Assembly (NCBI GenBank): GCA_963667195.1
Contig: OY762962.1
Span: 1,178,001 to 1,242,000 of the forward strand
Source of the DNA: UBA7703 sp963667195
GTDB lineage: Bacteria > Bacillota > Clostridia > Christensenellales > CAG-138
Direction: 5' to 3'
DNA length: 64,000 nt
Shown one piece after another: positions 15,358-24,907 of the stretch (position 1 is its first letter; each line of letters begins with the position of its first letter). The notes beneath the pieces are model-generated. The model was not told the DNA's origin. It saw nothing but the letters and a program-made list of their open reading frames with translations, and did no database searches. A program made the position numbers and the translations under genes.

Positions 15358-16641
15358 ATGCAGAAGGATTGGTATGAGATCAGAGGCGGTCAGAGGCTCG
15401 AAGGAACCGTGACCATCAGCGGCGCAAAAAACGCCGCCGTTGCCATTATACCCGCCGCAATTCTGGCAGGCGAAACCTGCGTGCTGGAGAATTTGCCGCA
15501 TATACAGGACGTCCAGAGCCTCAAGGAAATCTTGGAGGAGCTGGGCGTTACCGTCGATTATACCGAAGGCGACTGCATGCGCATCGACTCGCGCACGCTA
15601 AAAAACACCAAGGCGCTCAGCGAAGCCGTCAGCAGCATGCGCGCTTCCTATTATCTACTTGGTGCGCTGCTCGGTCGTTTTCATGAGGTCGAGCTGGCGC
15701 TCCCCGGCGGCTGCGTCATCGGAGCCCGGCCCATCGACCAGCACATCAAGGGCATGCGCGCGCTCGGCGCGGAAGTCGAGCTCGACTGCGAGCAAAACAT
15801 CGTTCGCGCGAAAGCGGAACGACTCATCGGCGCGGAAGTGTATTTCGACGTCGTCAGCGTCGGCGCCACCATCAACGTGATGCTCGCCGCCTGCATGGCG
15901 GAAGGCAATACGGTTTTGAGCAATGTCGCCAAGGAACCGCACGTGGTCGACGTTGCAAACTTCCTGAACATGATGGGTGCCTCCGTCAAAGGCGCGGGCA
16001 CGGACGTCATCCGCATCAGCGGCAGGCCGCGCCTGCACGGCTGCGGCTACGCCATCATTCCGGATCAGATTGAAACGGGAACGTTTATGATCGCCACCGC
16101 CGCCACCATGGGCGACGTGATCATCAAAAACGTGATCCCCACCCATATGGAAGCCGTCTCCGCAAAGCTCATGGAGAGCGGCGCGCGCGTCATCGAAGGC
16201 GACGACGGACGGGACTTTTACCTGCGCGTGATCATGAACGATCGCCCGCGCCCCATCAACGTCAAAACCCTGCCCTATCCCGGATTCCCGACCGACTTGC
16301 AGCAGCCGATGATGGCCTATCTCTGCTCCTGCGCCGGGATCTCCACCATCAACGAGACCATCTTCGAAAATCGGTTCAACCATGTCCGCGAGCTTCGCCG
16401 CATGGGCGCCTCCATCAGCGTCAAGGACAACAACACCGCCAAGGTCAAGGGCATTCCCTCCCTCCGCGGCGCCGATATCTACGCCACCGACCTCCGCGCG
16501 GGCGCTTCCCTCATCGTTGCGGGCCTCGCCGCCAGCGGGGTGACCAATGTGCACAACATCCATTTCATCGACCGCGGCTACGAGTTCCTCGACAAAAAGC
16601 TCACCGCTATCGGCGCTCAGATTGTGCGAAAAGAGAAGTAA
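15358..16641 (+). CDS. murA: UDP-N-acetylglucosamine 1-carboxyvinyltransferase MurA
   Basis: A 427-residue enzyme that adds enolpyruvate from PEP to UDP-GlcNAc, the first committed step of peptidoglycan synthesis and the target of fosfomycin. ISGAKNAAV near residue 22 holds the substrate-binding Lys-Asn. LALPGGCVIGARPIDQH holds the catalytic cysteine, so the enzyme should be fosfomycin-sensitive in principle. YPGFPTDLQQPMMA and ENRFNHVRELRRMGA are further signatures. The start at 15358 lacks a Shine-Dalgarno but fits the family N-terminus and a nearby promoter. Confidence 0.98.
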   Translation: MQKDWYEIRGGQRLEGTVTISGAKNAAVAIIPAAILAGETCVLENLPHIQDVQSLKEILEELGVTVDYTEGDCMRIDSRTLKNTKALSEAVSSMRASYYLLGALLGRFHEVELALPGGCVIGARPIDQHIKGMRALGAEVELDCEQNIVRAKAERLIGAEVYFDVVSVGATINVMLAACMAEGNTVLSNVAKEPHVVDVANFLNMMGASVKGAGTDVIRISGRPRLHGCGYAIIPDQIETGTFMIATAATMGDVIIKNVIPTHMEAVSAKLMESGARVIEGDDGRDFYLRVIMNDRPRPINVKTLPYPGFPTDLQQPMMAYLCSCAGISTINETIFENRFNHVRELRRMGASISVKDNNTAKVKGIPSLRGADIYATDLRAGASLIVAGLAASGVTNVHNIHFIDRGYEFLDKKLTAIGAQIVRKEK

Positions 16642-16700
16642 CTTACTTTTCTTGAAAGAAAAGCAAGCAAAAGAACTTAAGTGATACAAGACAGGGTCTA
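16641..16700 (-). repeat. Dispersed intergenic repeat, inverted copy
   Basis: The minus strand reads CTTGTATCACTTAAGTTC, TTTTGCTTGC and then the palindrome TTTTCTTTCAAGAAAAG, almost identical to 4432-4485 on the plus strand. It starts right at the murA stop and may act as a transcription terminator. Confidence 0.8.
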
Positions 16701-16909
16701 ATATTTATAAAAGAAAAGCAAAAAATAATTATAAGAATGAAAGAACACAGCTTTCCGGAAAGGGAAGCTTTTTTGTTGCCTGTGGGTGATGTGGTTGCAG
16801 GAACGAGGCGGAATAGTATCACCCTATATGGTACTGAAAATTGTATATCATTTTTTACAAAACGCATGATAAACGTGGATATTCATCGCATTCCACACAG
16901 TTTTTTGAC
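16701..16909. other. murA-thpR intergenic region, left part
   Basis: A non-coding AT-rich stretch between the repeat and the DnaA-box cluster. A weak hairpin CTTTCCGG / GGGAAGC lies near 16750. No gene is supported. Confidence 0.4.
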
Positions 16910-17010
16910 TTATACACATACCAAAACGCGAATAATCCTCATTCTGTGGATAACACGGTGGACAATGTGGATAATGTGGTGTGGATAACTCATACAGTTT
17001 TTGTGAATAA
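16910..17010. other. Second DnaA-box cluster, five consensus boxes in 101 bases
   Basis: Boxes matching TTATNCACA: 16910-16918 (plus, TTATACACA), then minus-orientation boxes TGTGGATAA at 16945-16953, 16966-16974 and 16980-16988, and TGTGAATAA at 17002-17010. This is denser than the dnaA-dnaN gap. It lies about 8 kb from dnaA between murA and thpR. It may be part of the origin, or a DnaA-titrating or reactivating site. Confidence 0.85.
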
Positions 17011-17221
17011 GTGGCATGCATGATTGCCTTTCACGCATGGTAACCCTCGATTTTTCGTCGTTTTTTTGCAGGATAGGCTTCAAAATCGGTCGCAAGCGGA
17101 CGGCAAACGAACAAGCGCAGCATTCCGATAAAAGTTAACGCATCCAAAACGGGATGTTCGGGGAGCAAACGTACGAAAACGGCAATCGACCGAAATTCAG
17201 CAGCTGGTACCCCTCCTCTAC

Positions 17222-17250
17222 TGGCAATTCGGGTGAAAGTTGGCTATACT
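17222..17250 (+). promoter_or_regulatory. Putative promoter of thpR-addB-addA
   Basis: TGGCAA (17222-17227), 17-base spacer, TATACT (17245-17250), about 60 bases before the thpR start. The remainder of 17011-17221 shows no gene. Confidence 0.5.
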
Positions 17251-17308
17251 ACAGGTAACGTCAGCGCCGCGCGTATACTTTTCGCGCGGAATGAAAGGAA
17301 CTCATATC

Positions 17309-17833
17309 ATGCGTCTGTTTATCGCCATCCCGCTGCCGCCGGACATCACGCGCGCGCTCTCGGCAGCCCGCGTCGCCCTGGAGGCGCATGGAGCCGCGGG
17401 CAAATTTGTGCCGCGCGAAAACTATCATATCACGCTGCACTTTTTAGGCGAGACGGACGCGCTCAAGGATATCACGGACGCGATGCACGAGGCGGTGCGG
17501 GACATTCGCCCGTTTGTGCTGCGTCTTCGCGAATACGGCTCGTTTAAAACGGATGGCTCGCACACCGGCTTTGTCGGCGTGAGCTGCGACAGCGAGGAAC
17601 TCAACCGCCTTTACGAAACGTTGGAGTCCGCGCTCTGGGAGCGTGGCTTTTCGAAAAATCGCGGCAGGCTCACGCCGCATATCACACTCGGACGAAAGAT
17701 CGAAGGCGACGATGGATTCGTGCTCCCGCCGCAGAAGGCCGCCTTCACGGCAAACTCGCTTGTTCTTTATGAAAGCACCAGCGAGCGCGGGCAGATGGTC
17801 TATACGCCCGTGCACCGGGAGCGGCTCGCATGA
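17309..17833 (+). CDS. thpR: RNA 2',3'-cyclic phosphodiesterase (2H family)
   Basis: A 174-residue 2H phosphoesterase, formerly called 2'-5' RNA ligase, that opens 2',3'-cyclic phosphates. The two HxT/S motifs are YHITLHFLGE (about residue 38) and PHITLGRK (about 128), and RLFIAIPLPPDI is the usual N-terminus. The start at 17309 follows AAAGGAACT. The TGA overlaps the addB ATG by four bases, so it heads the addAB operon, a link to repair that is not functionally explained. Confidence 0.93.
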   Translation: MRLFIAIPLPPDITRALSAARVALEAHGAAGKFVPRENYHITLHFLGETDALKDITDAMHEAVRDIRPFVLRLREYGSFKTDGSHTGFVGVSCDSEELNRLYETLESALWERGFSKNRGRLTPHITLGRKIEGDDGFVLPPQKAAFTANSLVLYESTSERGQMVYTPVHRERLA

Positions 17834-20800
17834 GTGGCCGCCTCCACCTCATCCTAGGCCGCGCGGACACGGGCAAGACCGCGCGCGTGGTTGCTGCCCT
17901 TCGCGCACATCAACAAAACGGCGAGCGCGCGATTTTACTCGTGCCCGAACAATACACCTATGAGGCGGAGCGACTGCTTGCCCAGGCGCTCGGCGGCCTC
18001 ATCGGCGTGCAGGTGTTCAGCTTTAACCGCCTGACCGAGCGCGTGCTCTCCCTTTCGGGAAAGACGCGCCCTTTTTTGTCCGCCGAAGGGCACCGCATGG
18101 TGATTCGCCGAGCGATCGACCGCCGGAAAAACGACCTTAAGCTCTTTTCCCGCGCGGCGGAGAGCGCGGGCTTTGCCGAGGAGATGCAGTCCATCTTTCA
18201 GGACATCAAGCGCGCGGGGCTCACGCCGGACGCGCTGGATGCGCTGATCGTTCGCCTGCCGGAGGAGCTGCCGCTGACAGAGAAGCTTAGCGACGTTTCG
18301 ATTTTATACCGCGAGACGGAGGACTATCTGCAAGCGCGCTATCTGAGCCTCGACGACGCGGCGGGCGAGGCCACGCGCCTTTTGCCGGAATCGTTTGTCG
18401 CGGGGCAGCCGGTCTATATCGATGGATTGGAGAGTCCAAACCGGCAGGTGCTCGTTCTCTTGCAGGAGCTGATCACCGTTTGTCCGAGCGTGACCGTCAC
18501 GCTTCGCATCGACTGCGTCCAGCGCGCGGATGAAGAGGTGTTTGAGCCGGAGCGCGAGGTGCTGCTCAACCTGCGCGAGCTCGCCGCGCGCGCAAACGCC
18601 GTCGTCACGGAAGAGCGCCTCTGCGAGCAGACGAACCGCGCGGACCCGCTGATGCGGCACATCGAGCGAAACCTGTTTGCCTACCCTGCCGAGGTCTATC
18701 ACGGAAACGCGGAAAAGCTCACGCTCTTTGGCGCGAGCGATCGCAGAGCCGAGGCCGAAGCCCTCGCGGAGACGATCGTCTCCTGCGCACGGGAGAAAAA
18801 CATTCGATATCGCGACATGGCGGTGATCGTGTCGGACCTCGACGCTTACGCGGGACTCATCCGCCGCTCCTGCGCGCGGAGAGGTATCCCCATCTTTCTC
18901 GACCGCAAGCGCCCGCTCTCCGGGCACGCGGCGGCGGACGCGGTTCTCGCGGCCTGCGCCTATGTGGCGGACGGATTCCATACGGACGATCTCATGCGCT
19001 ATCTCAAGAGCGGCTATGCGGGCTGCGCGGAGGAGGACGCGGAAGAGCTTGACCTCTATCTGCGCCGAACCGGCCTGCGTGGAAGCGTATTGACCAAGCC
19101 TTTCTCCCGTGGAAACCCCGGCGAGGGCGCGGAGCGTGCCCGCGCTTGCGCAGCCGTTGTGCTGGAGCCGTTGGGCAAGGGGCTTGCGCGCGCGAGCATC
19201 GCGGATCAGGTGCGCGCGCTTTATCATTTTCTATTACAGATCGAGCTGCAACAAAAGCTCGAAGCCCGCGCGGAAGAGCTGCAAAAAGAAGAACGCCTCG
19301 CCGAGATGCAGGAGCACGCGCAGGTTTGGAACCTGTTGGTGGCGCTGCTGGATCAGCTCAGCGAAATTTTGGGTGAACTCAAGATTGGGCGCGCGGGCTT
19401 TTACCGCCTGCTCGAGGAGGGTATGCGCGGTGCGAGCATCGGCGTTGTGCCCGGCACGGCGGATCAGGGCGTCGTGGGCGACGTGGTGCGAACGCGTAGC
19501 CGCAGGGTGCGCGCGCTGTTCGTCGTCGGCGCAAACGAAGGCCTGCTTCCCCGTCCGCAGCAAAACGACGGGCTGCTCGACGACGCGGAGATCAAGGAGC
19601 TGCAAAATCAGGGCGTTCCGGTGCGAAAGACCGCGGCCGAGATGAGCGCTGCGGATCGGCTCGACCTCTACACCGCGCTGAGCAAGACCGATGAATACCT
19701 CTATGTCAGCTACGCCTATGGCGACGGCAGCGCGGAGCTTTCCCCAAGTTCGCTCGTGGAGCGGCTGGAAACGCTCTGCCCGAACTGCCAAAAACGCAGC
19801 GATATCGAGTCGAGCGACGCACTGCCGGACTGCGCGGCGGAGGCGCTGACCATGACCGCGCGGGATTTGCGGCGCTTTCGCGACGAGGGAATCTCAACAC
19901 AACGGCTGCCTGCTTTAATCGAATGGCTGACCCGGCGGGACAGCACGCGGGCGCTCACCCAGCGGATGATCGAGGAGAGCGCAGCGCGGTTCCTTCCGCT
20001 CGCGATTCCGCGCGAAACGGCGCGTTCTCTCTACGGAACGAGCGTGCCTATGAGCGCGAGCAGGCTGGAGAGCTTCAACAGCTGTCCGTTTCAGCACTTT
20101 GTGCGCTACGGCCTCCGCGCGGAGGAAACGCGGGAGTTTACCGAACGCGCGGCGGACCTTGGCGAGTTCTACCATGCCGCGCTGGAAGCGTTTGTTAACG
20201 CGGAAAACGAAAAAGGTGTGAATTGGAAGCTCCTTTCGGACGAGGACGCGCTGACAACGCTCGATGAGGTGCTGTCGGACGTCATTGCAGCTCACCACGA
20301 AGGCATCCTGCTGGAGAACGACCGCATGCGCGCGACGCTGTTTCTGCTCGTCGAGACGCTGCGGCAGAGTGTGCTCGCCATCGTGAGCCAGATTCGCGCG
20401 GGCAGCTTTTCGCCAGCGCAGACCGAGGTGCGCTTTGGTCACGGCGCTCCGTTTCCGCCGATTCGCCTGAGCCTCGCGGACGGAAGCAGTGCGCTCATCG
20501 GCGGCGTGATCGACCGCGTGGATCGCGCGGTGGTCGGCGGACGCGAGCTGCTGCGCATTGTGGACTACAAGACCGGCGGGCGGGACTTCGACTTTGCGGG
20601 CGTGCTGCAAGGGCTCACCTTGCAACTCCCGCTGTACCTGCTTGCCGCGGCGGAGCGGGCGGAAACCCGCGCGGGGCTGTATTATATGCCGATTTCGCAG
20701 CCCGTGGTGTCGGACAATGAGGAGGATATCGAGGGCGCGGTAGCGCAGGCGTTCCGCCTCAAGGGATTGACGCTGTCGGACGCCGCCGTCGTCCGCGCGA

Positions 20801-21153
20801 GCGACAATGCGCTTGCGGGCGGAAAATCCGCCGTGCTGTATCAAGTGGAGCAGACGGGAGAAGCGGAATACGCGGGCAGCGTCTGCACGACGGCCCAGAT
20901 GGAATCGCTGCTCCTGCTCGCAAAGAAAAAGTCGGAACAAACTCTGTCCCGCATGCTGGAAGGCGAGCTCGCGGCATCCCCCGCCGCGCGGAAGAAGAAT
21001 CAGGAAGCATGCAAGTATTGCGACTACAAGAGCGTTTGCCGCTTTGATCCGAAAAAGCCGGGCAACCGGATACGCTTGCTCAACAGCATCAAACAGGATG
21101 AGTTTTTTAACCTGATCGCGGGAGGTGACGCGGATGGCGCGCTGGACAGCTGA
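17830..21153 (+). CDS. addB: ATP-dependent helicase/nuclease subunit B
   Basis: A 1107-residue subunit of AddAB, the Firmicute counterpart of RecBCD, which resects double-strand ends until Chi. The N-terminal P-loop GRADTGKTARV is near residue 10. The C-terminal RecB-type nuclease shows GGVIDRVDR and VDYKTGG (D912). Iron-sulphur ligands appear as an early cysteine in FNSCPFQHFV (about 751) and the late group CKYCDYKSVC (about 1060-1069), the AddB four-cysteine cluster. It overlaps thpR by four bases and addA by 20. Confidence 0.95.
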   Translation: MSGRLHLILGRADTGKTARVVAALRAHQQNGERAILLVPEQYTYEAERLLAQALGGLIGVQVFSFNRLTERVLSLSGKTRPFLSAEGHRMVIRRAIDRRKNDLKLFSRAAESAGFAEEMQSIFQDIKRAGLTPDALDALIVRLPEELPLTEKLSDVSILYRETEDYLQARYLSLDDAAGEATRLLPESFVAGQPVYIDGLESPNRQVLVLLQELITVCPSVTVTLRIDCVQRADEEVFEPEREVLLNLRELAARANAVVTEERLCEQTNRADPLMRHIERNLFAYPAEVYHGNAEKLTLFGASDRRAEAEALAETIVSCAREKNIRYRDMAVIVSDLDAYAGLIRRSCARRGIPIFLDRKRPLSGHAAADAVLAACAYVADGFHTDDLMRYLKSGYAGCAEEDAEELDLYLRRTGLRGSVLTKPFSRGNPGEGAERARACAAVVLEPLGKGLARASIADQVRALYHFLLQIELQQKLEARAEELQKEERLAEMQEHAQVWNLLVALLDQLSEILGELKIGRAGFYRLLEEGMRGASIGVVPGTADQGVVGDVVRTRSRRVRALFVVGANEGLLPRPQQNDGLLDDAEIKELQNQGVPVRKTAAEMSAADRLDLYTALSKTDEYLYVSYAYGDGSAELSPSSLVERLETLCPNCQKRSDIESSDALPDCAAEALTMTARDLRRFRDEGISTQRLPALIEWLTRRDSTRALTQRMIEESAARFLPLAIPRETARSLYGTSVPMSASRLESFNSCPFQHFVRYGLRAEETREFTERAADLGEFYHAALEAFVNAENEKGVNWKLLSDEDALTTLDEVLSDVIAAHHEGILLENDRMRATLFLLVETLRQSVLAIVSQIRAGSFSPAQTEVRFGHGAPFPPIRLSLADGSSALIGGVIDRVDRAVVGGRELLRIVDYKTGGRDFDFAGVLQGLTLQLPLYLLAAAERAETRAGLYYMPISQPVVSDNEEDIEGAVAQAFRLKGLTLSDAAVVRASDNALAGGKSAVLYQVEQTGEAEYAGSVCTTAQMESLLLLAKKKSEQTLSRMLEGELAASPAARKKNQEACKYCDYKSVCRFDPKKPGNRIRLLNSIKQDEFFNLIAGGDADGALDS

Positions 21154-24100
21154 CCAGCTGCTCGCAATACAGAGCGAGGGTAACCTGATCGTCTCCGCGG
21201 CGGCAGGCGCGGGCAAAACCGCAGTGCTCACCGAGCGAATCGTATCTCGCATCCGCGCGGGCGCATCGGTGGAAAGCCTATTGGTGCTGACCTTTACGCG
21301 CGCAGCAGCGGCGGAGATGAAGGGCAGAATCTCAAACCGCCTGAATCAACTTGCGGATGAGGCGGAAACCACGGAAGAGATGCGCTATCTGCGCCGTCAG
21401 GCGAGAAATGTGGACGGTGCGTTTATCTCGACCATCCACGCGTTTTGCGCGCGCGTACTGCGGCGGCACTACCACGCGGTGAACCTGCCCGCCCGCGCGA
21501 AAACCGCAGACGAGATGGAGAGCGCCGCGCTGGTCGAGACCCTGCGGGACGAATTGCTTACAACGCTTGCCAACGAAAACGACGCGGACTATACCGCGCT
21601 TCTCGCCGCGCTCGGTAGCGAGCAGGCGGCCTGGGACGCGATTCTCTCCGTCTACCGCTTCACGCGTTCGCAGCCGGAGCCGAAGGCTTGGTTGAGCGAA
21701 GCCGCATCACATTACGAAGATGAGGCTGCGCTCGCGGGAATCCTCGACGACGCGGTCGGGTTTTGCAAATCGGAGCTCTCGCTGATGCTCGAAACGCTCG
21801 TGCGCGAGCGGGACGCGCTCTCTCCCGACTGCGCAAATGCGATCTCGGTGCTGGACGACGAGCTCTCGCGCTACCGCGCGATGCTGCTCTGCCGCAGGTA
21901 TGGGCAATATCGCGACGCGCTGAACGCCATGGAGTACGGCAGGCTCGTCTTTCCGCGCGCGGTTGCGGAGGAGGACAAGGCGGGCGCAAAGGCCGCGCGG
22001 GATGCGGGCAAGGAGCTCATCAAGGAGCAGAAAAAACGCTTTGTCCGCGCGGAAGCGGATGAACTCGCCGTCCTTCGCAAGTCCGGCGCGGTGGTGCGCG
22101 CGCTGTGCAAGTTGGAGCAGCGGTTTGAGACCGCGTTCTTTGAGGCGAAGCGCGCGAAGAACCTGATGGACTATGATGATTTAGAGCATTTTACGCTGGA
22201 AGCGCTGAGCCACGAGGAGATCGCAAACGAATACCGCGAAAAGTTTACCTGGATCGCGGTGGACGAATATCAGGACAGCAACCGCGTGCAGGAGGCGATC
22301 CTCTCGCGTATTTCGCGCGGTAACAATCTCTTCTTTGTCGGCGACGTCAAGCAGTCGATCTATCGCTTCCGGCAGGCGGAACCGGGACTGTTTTTAGAAA
22401 AACTCGCGCGCTTTTCCGGCAAAGACGGCACAAGAATCGATCTTGCGAGCAACTTCCGCTCCTCGGCGGAGGTGCTGAGCGCGGTCAACGACGTGTTTGA
22501 GGCAGTAATGCGCGCGGAATCCGCGGACATCGACTACGACGCGCGCGCGCGCCTCGTCTGCGGCGCGAACCAACCTGTTGGCGGCGCGGAGCTGCACCTC
22601 ATTCGCAAGGAGCGCGCGGAGAGCGTGGACGAAGAAGACGCGTTGGAGGACGCGGCGGATCTCGAGGTGGAAGCCCGCCTGATCGCCGAGCGCATCCACG
22701 AAATGATGCGGCGCGAAACGTATACCGACTCCAAGACGTGCGAAACGCGAAACTATCGCTATGGAGACTTCGCCGTGCTGTTGCGCGCGGGAACCGAGGC
22801 GCAGACCGTTTCTCAAGCGCTCGCGGCTAGTAGTGTTCCCGCCTATGCGCAGTCCAGCGGCGGATATTTCGACGCGGTGGAGGTGCAGATTTTCACGAAC
22901 CTGCTCTCCGTCATCGACAACCGCAGGCAGGACGTGCCGCTTTTATCCGTGCTGCTCTCCAGCATCGGCGGATTCACGCACGAAGAGCTCGCGAGCATGC
23001 GCGCAATCCACCCAAGCGGCCCGTTTTATGAGGCATTCTTTAACTGTGACGCGGCGGAACCCGTGCTTTGCGGGCGCGTTGACGCGTTCCGAAAAAAGCT
23101 CGACGCATACCGCGCGGAGAGCAGGCTGCTCTCCGTGGAGGAGCTCATCGGCAAACTGCTCGACGAAACGGGCTTTTACGAGGAGATGGGCGCGGGCGTC
23201 AGCGGTGCGCAGCGGCAGGCAAACCTCGATGCGCTGCTGCAAAAAGCGCATGCGTTTGAGGCGGCGGGCGCGCGCGGCATCTGGAGCTTTCTTCGCCACC
23301 TCGCGCTGGCGCAAAACAATGCGAGCGTGGGAGCTGCGCAAACCGTGACGGCGGACGTGGTGCGCATCCTGACCATCCATAAATCCAAGGGGTTGGAGTT
23401 CCCCGTCGTGTTCGTCGCGGGTCTCGGCAAGCAGTTTAACCGTCAGGACGTGAACAACAGCATGCAATTGCACGCGGGATTCGGTCTCGCGCTGCGGTAT
23501 ATCGACCGCGAAGGCGTGCAGCGCGTGAAGCGGGACACCCTCGCGCGCGTGATTCTCGCGCAGCGGGTCAAGCGCGAGCAGCTCGCGGAGGAGATGCGCG
23601 TGCTGTATGTCGCCATGACGCGCGCGCGAAGGAAACTCATCCTCACCGCGTGCCTCAACAAACCCGAAGAAAAGCTTGCAGCGTCTCCGCGTGTGCCGAC
23701 CGCTTGGCAGGCGATTCGCTGTTCCAGCCCGGTGCGATGGCTCATGATGGGCAGCAAAGCGCATCTTTCGATTAAGTTTCACGAGCGGGAAAATTATCTC
23801 GGCGGCTCCGCGCAGGCTTCGTCCGCGGAACTGCCGCCGTTTGATCCCGTCTTGCTGGAGGCGATGGAAGCCAAGCTAAACTGGACGTATGACTACGCGG
23901 AGGCGGCGAAGATTCGCGCGAAGGCGTCCGTGAGCCGCGTGGTGAAGGGCGAAGACCGCCTCCCGCAGTTCACGCGACCCGCGTTCCTGGGCAGCGAGAC
24001 CAGCGCGGTGTTCGCGGGAACCGCGACGCACGCGGCGATGCAATATCTGCCGCTGGACGCGCCCCTTGACGAAGCACAGGCGAAGGAGTATCTGCTCTCG

Positions 24101-24511
24101 CTCATCGAAAGCGGACGCATTACGCCGGAGCAGGCGGAGGCCGCGGACGCAAGCGCGATTTCATGGCTGAGCCACAATGTGCTCTTTGCGCGGATGCGGC
24201 AAGCGGAGCGCTTGGAGCGCGAGCTGCCGTTTTCGTACCCGATGGAGGCGATTCAGCTCTACGGAATCGCCGCGGAGGAAACGGTGCTGTTGCAAGGCGT
24301 GCTGGACGCCTGCTTCCTCGAGGACGGCGAATGGGTGATCGTGGACTATAAGACCGACCGCGTGCGTCCCGGCGAGCCGCCGGAGCAGGCCGCGCAAAAG
24401 CACGCGGAGCAGCTCCGCCTCTATGCCCTGGCGCTGGAGTCGCTCACAGGCCGGCGGGTCAAGGAACTGCTGGTCGTGCTGCTAAGCCACCGCGCGGTGG
24501 TAAGGGTGTAA
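21134..24511 (+). CDS. addA: ATP-dependent helicase/nuclease subunit A
   Basis: A 1125-residue UvrD/Rep-type helicase with a C-terminal nuclease. The Walker A is SAAAGAGKTAVLTERI (about residues 19-34). VDEYQDSNRVQEAIL is motif II, DVKQSIYRFRQAEP motif III, and IHKSKGLEFPVVFVAGL motif V. The nuclease has VLDAC..., then VDYKTDR (D1071, K1073). The start at 21134 is taken because GGGAGGTGA lies ten bases before; a GTG three codons earlier overlaps that site. It is translationally coupled to addB. Confidence 0.96.
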   Translation: MARWTADQLLAIQSEGNLIVSAAAGAGKTAVLTERIVSRIRAGASVESLLVLTFTRAAAAEMKGRISNRLNQLADEAETTEEMRYLRRQARNVDGAFISTIHAFCARVLRRHYHAVNLPARAKTADEMESAALVETLRDELLTTLANENDADYTALLAALGSEQAAWDAILSVYRFTRSQPEPKAWLSEAASHYEDEAALAGILDDAVGFCKSELSLMLETLVRERDALSPDCANAISVLDDELSRYRAMLLCRRYGQYRDALNAMEYGRLVFPRAVAEEDKAGAKAARDAGKELIKEQKKRFVRAEADELAVLRKSGAVVRALCKLEQRFETAFFEAKRAKNLMDYDDLEHFTLEALSHEEIANEYREKFTWIAVDEYQDSNRVQEAILSRISRGNNLFFVGDVKQSIYRFRQAEPGLFLEKLARFSGKDGTRIDLASNFRSSAEVLSAVNDVFEAVMRAESADIDYDARARLVCGANQPVGGAELHLIRKERAESVDEEDALEDAADLEVEARLIAERIHEMMRRETYTDSKTCETRNYRYGDFAVLLRAGTEAQTVSQALAASSVPAYAQSSGGYFDAVEVQIFTNLLSVIDNRRQDVPLLSVLLSSIGGFTHEELASMRAIHPSGPFYEAFFNCDAAEPVLCGRVDAFRKKLDAYRAESRLLSVEELIGKLLDETGFYEEMGAGVSGAQRQANLDALLQKAHAFEAAGARGIWSFLRHLALAQNNASVGAAQTVTADVVRILTIHKSKGLEFPVVFVAGLGKQFNRQDVNNSMQLHAGFGLALRYIDREGVQRVKRDTLARVILAQRVKREQLAEEMRVLYVAMTRARRKLILTACLNKPEEKLAASPRVPTAWQAIRCSSPVRWLMMGSKAHLSIKFHERENYLGGSAQASSAELPPFDPVLLEAMEAKLNWTYDYAEAAKIRAKASVSRVVKGEDRLPQFTRPAFLGSETSAVFAGTATHAAMQYLPLDAPLDEAQAKEYLLSLIESGRITPEQAEAADASAISWLSHNVLFARMRQAERLERELPFSYPMEAIQLYGIAAEETVLLQGVLDACFLEDGEWVIVDYKTDRVRPGEPPEQAAQKHAEQLRLYALALESLTGRRVKELLVVLLSHRAVVRV

Positions 24512-24558
24512 AAAAGTGAGGATTGCGTGAAAAGATGCGCTATGCGCGACTTTCTCAC

Positions 24559-24587
24559 TTGCCAAACCAAAAAACGCGTGGTACGAT
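24559..24587 (+). promoter_or_regulatory. Putative promoter of ribU
   Basis: TTGCCA (24559-24564), 17-base spacer, TACGAT (24582-24587), about 45 bases before the riboswitch core. Confidence 0.6.
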
Positions 24588-24629
24588 AGGCGCAAATCAG
24601 TAGAGATACTGAACGATGACAATTGAACA

Positions 24630-24788
24630 ATCTCAGCTTCGGGGCGGGGTGCGATTCCCCACCGGCGGTGAAGCGGCATTATTGCCGACAAGCCCGCGAG
24701 CCGCGAGAGCGGCCGAAACGGTTATAATCCGTTGCCGACGGTAACTTGGTGAAGATGATTTGCCATAAGTCCGGATGAAAGAAGCAAA
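24630..24788 (+). promoter_or_regulatory. FMN riboswitch (RFN element)
   Basis: The conserved RFN blocks are present in order: CTTCGGGGCGGGGTGCGATT at 24637, CCCCACCGGCGGT, AGCCCGCGAGCC at about 24691, GCCGACGGTAACTTGGTGAA at about 24734, and AGTCCGGATGAAAGAAG at 24768-24784. A terminator follows, so FMN binding should switch off ribU by premature termination. Confidence 0.95.
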
Positions 24789-24815
24789 TGCCAATTTTCA
24801 ATTTGGCTTTGTAAC

Positions 24816-24846
24816 AACCCCGTGCGTTGATTCACGGGGTTTTTCT
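24816..24846 (+). terminator. Riboswitch expression-platform terminator
   Basis: AACCCCGTG (24816-24824) and CACGGGGTT (24833-24841) form a perfect 9-bp stem followed by TTTTCTT, directly after the RFN element. Confidence 0.9.
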
Positions 24847-24907
24847 TACCCGAAAACTCCCGTGGAGCAAATCAACTGCGTCGCAATCGAACGGGAGGAC
24901 AACAAAC

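Larger units (their letters stand above)
24512..24907. other. addA-ribU gap: promoter, riboswitch, terminator
   Basis: 396 bases fully explained by a loose inverted repeat after addA (AAGTGAG / CTCACTT, 24515-24560), a promoter, the FMN riboswitch, its terminator and the ribU Shine-Dalgarno (GGGAGGAC at 24892-24899). Confidence 0.8.
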
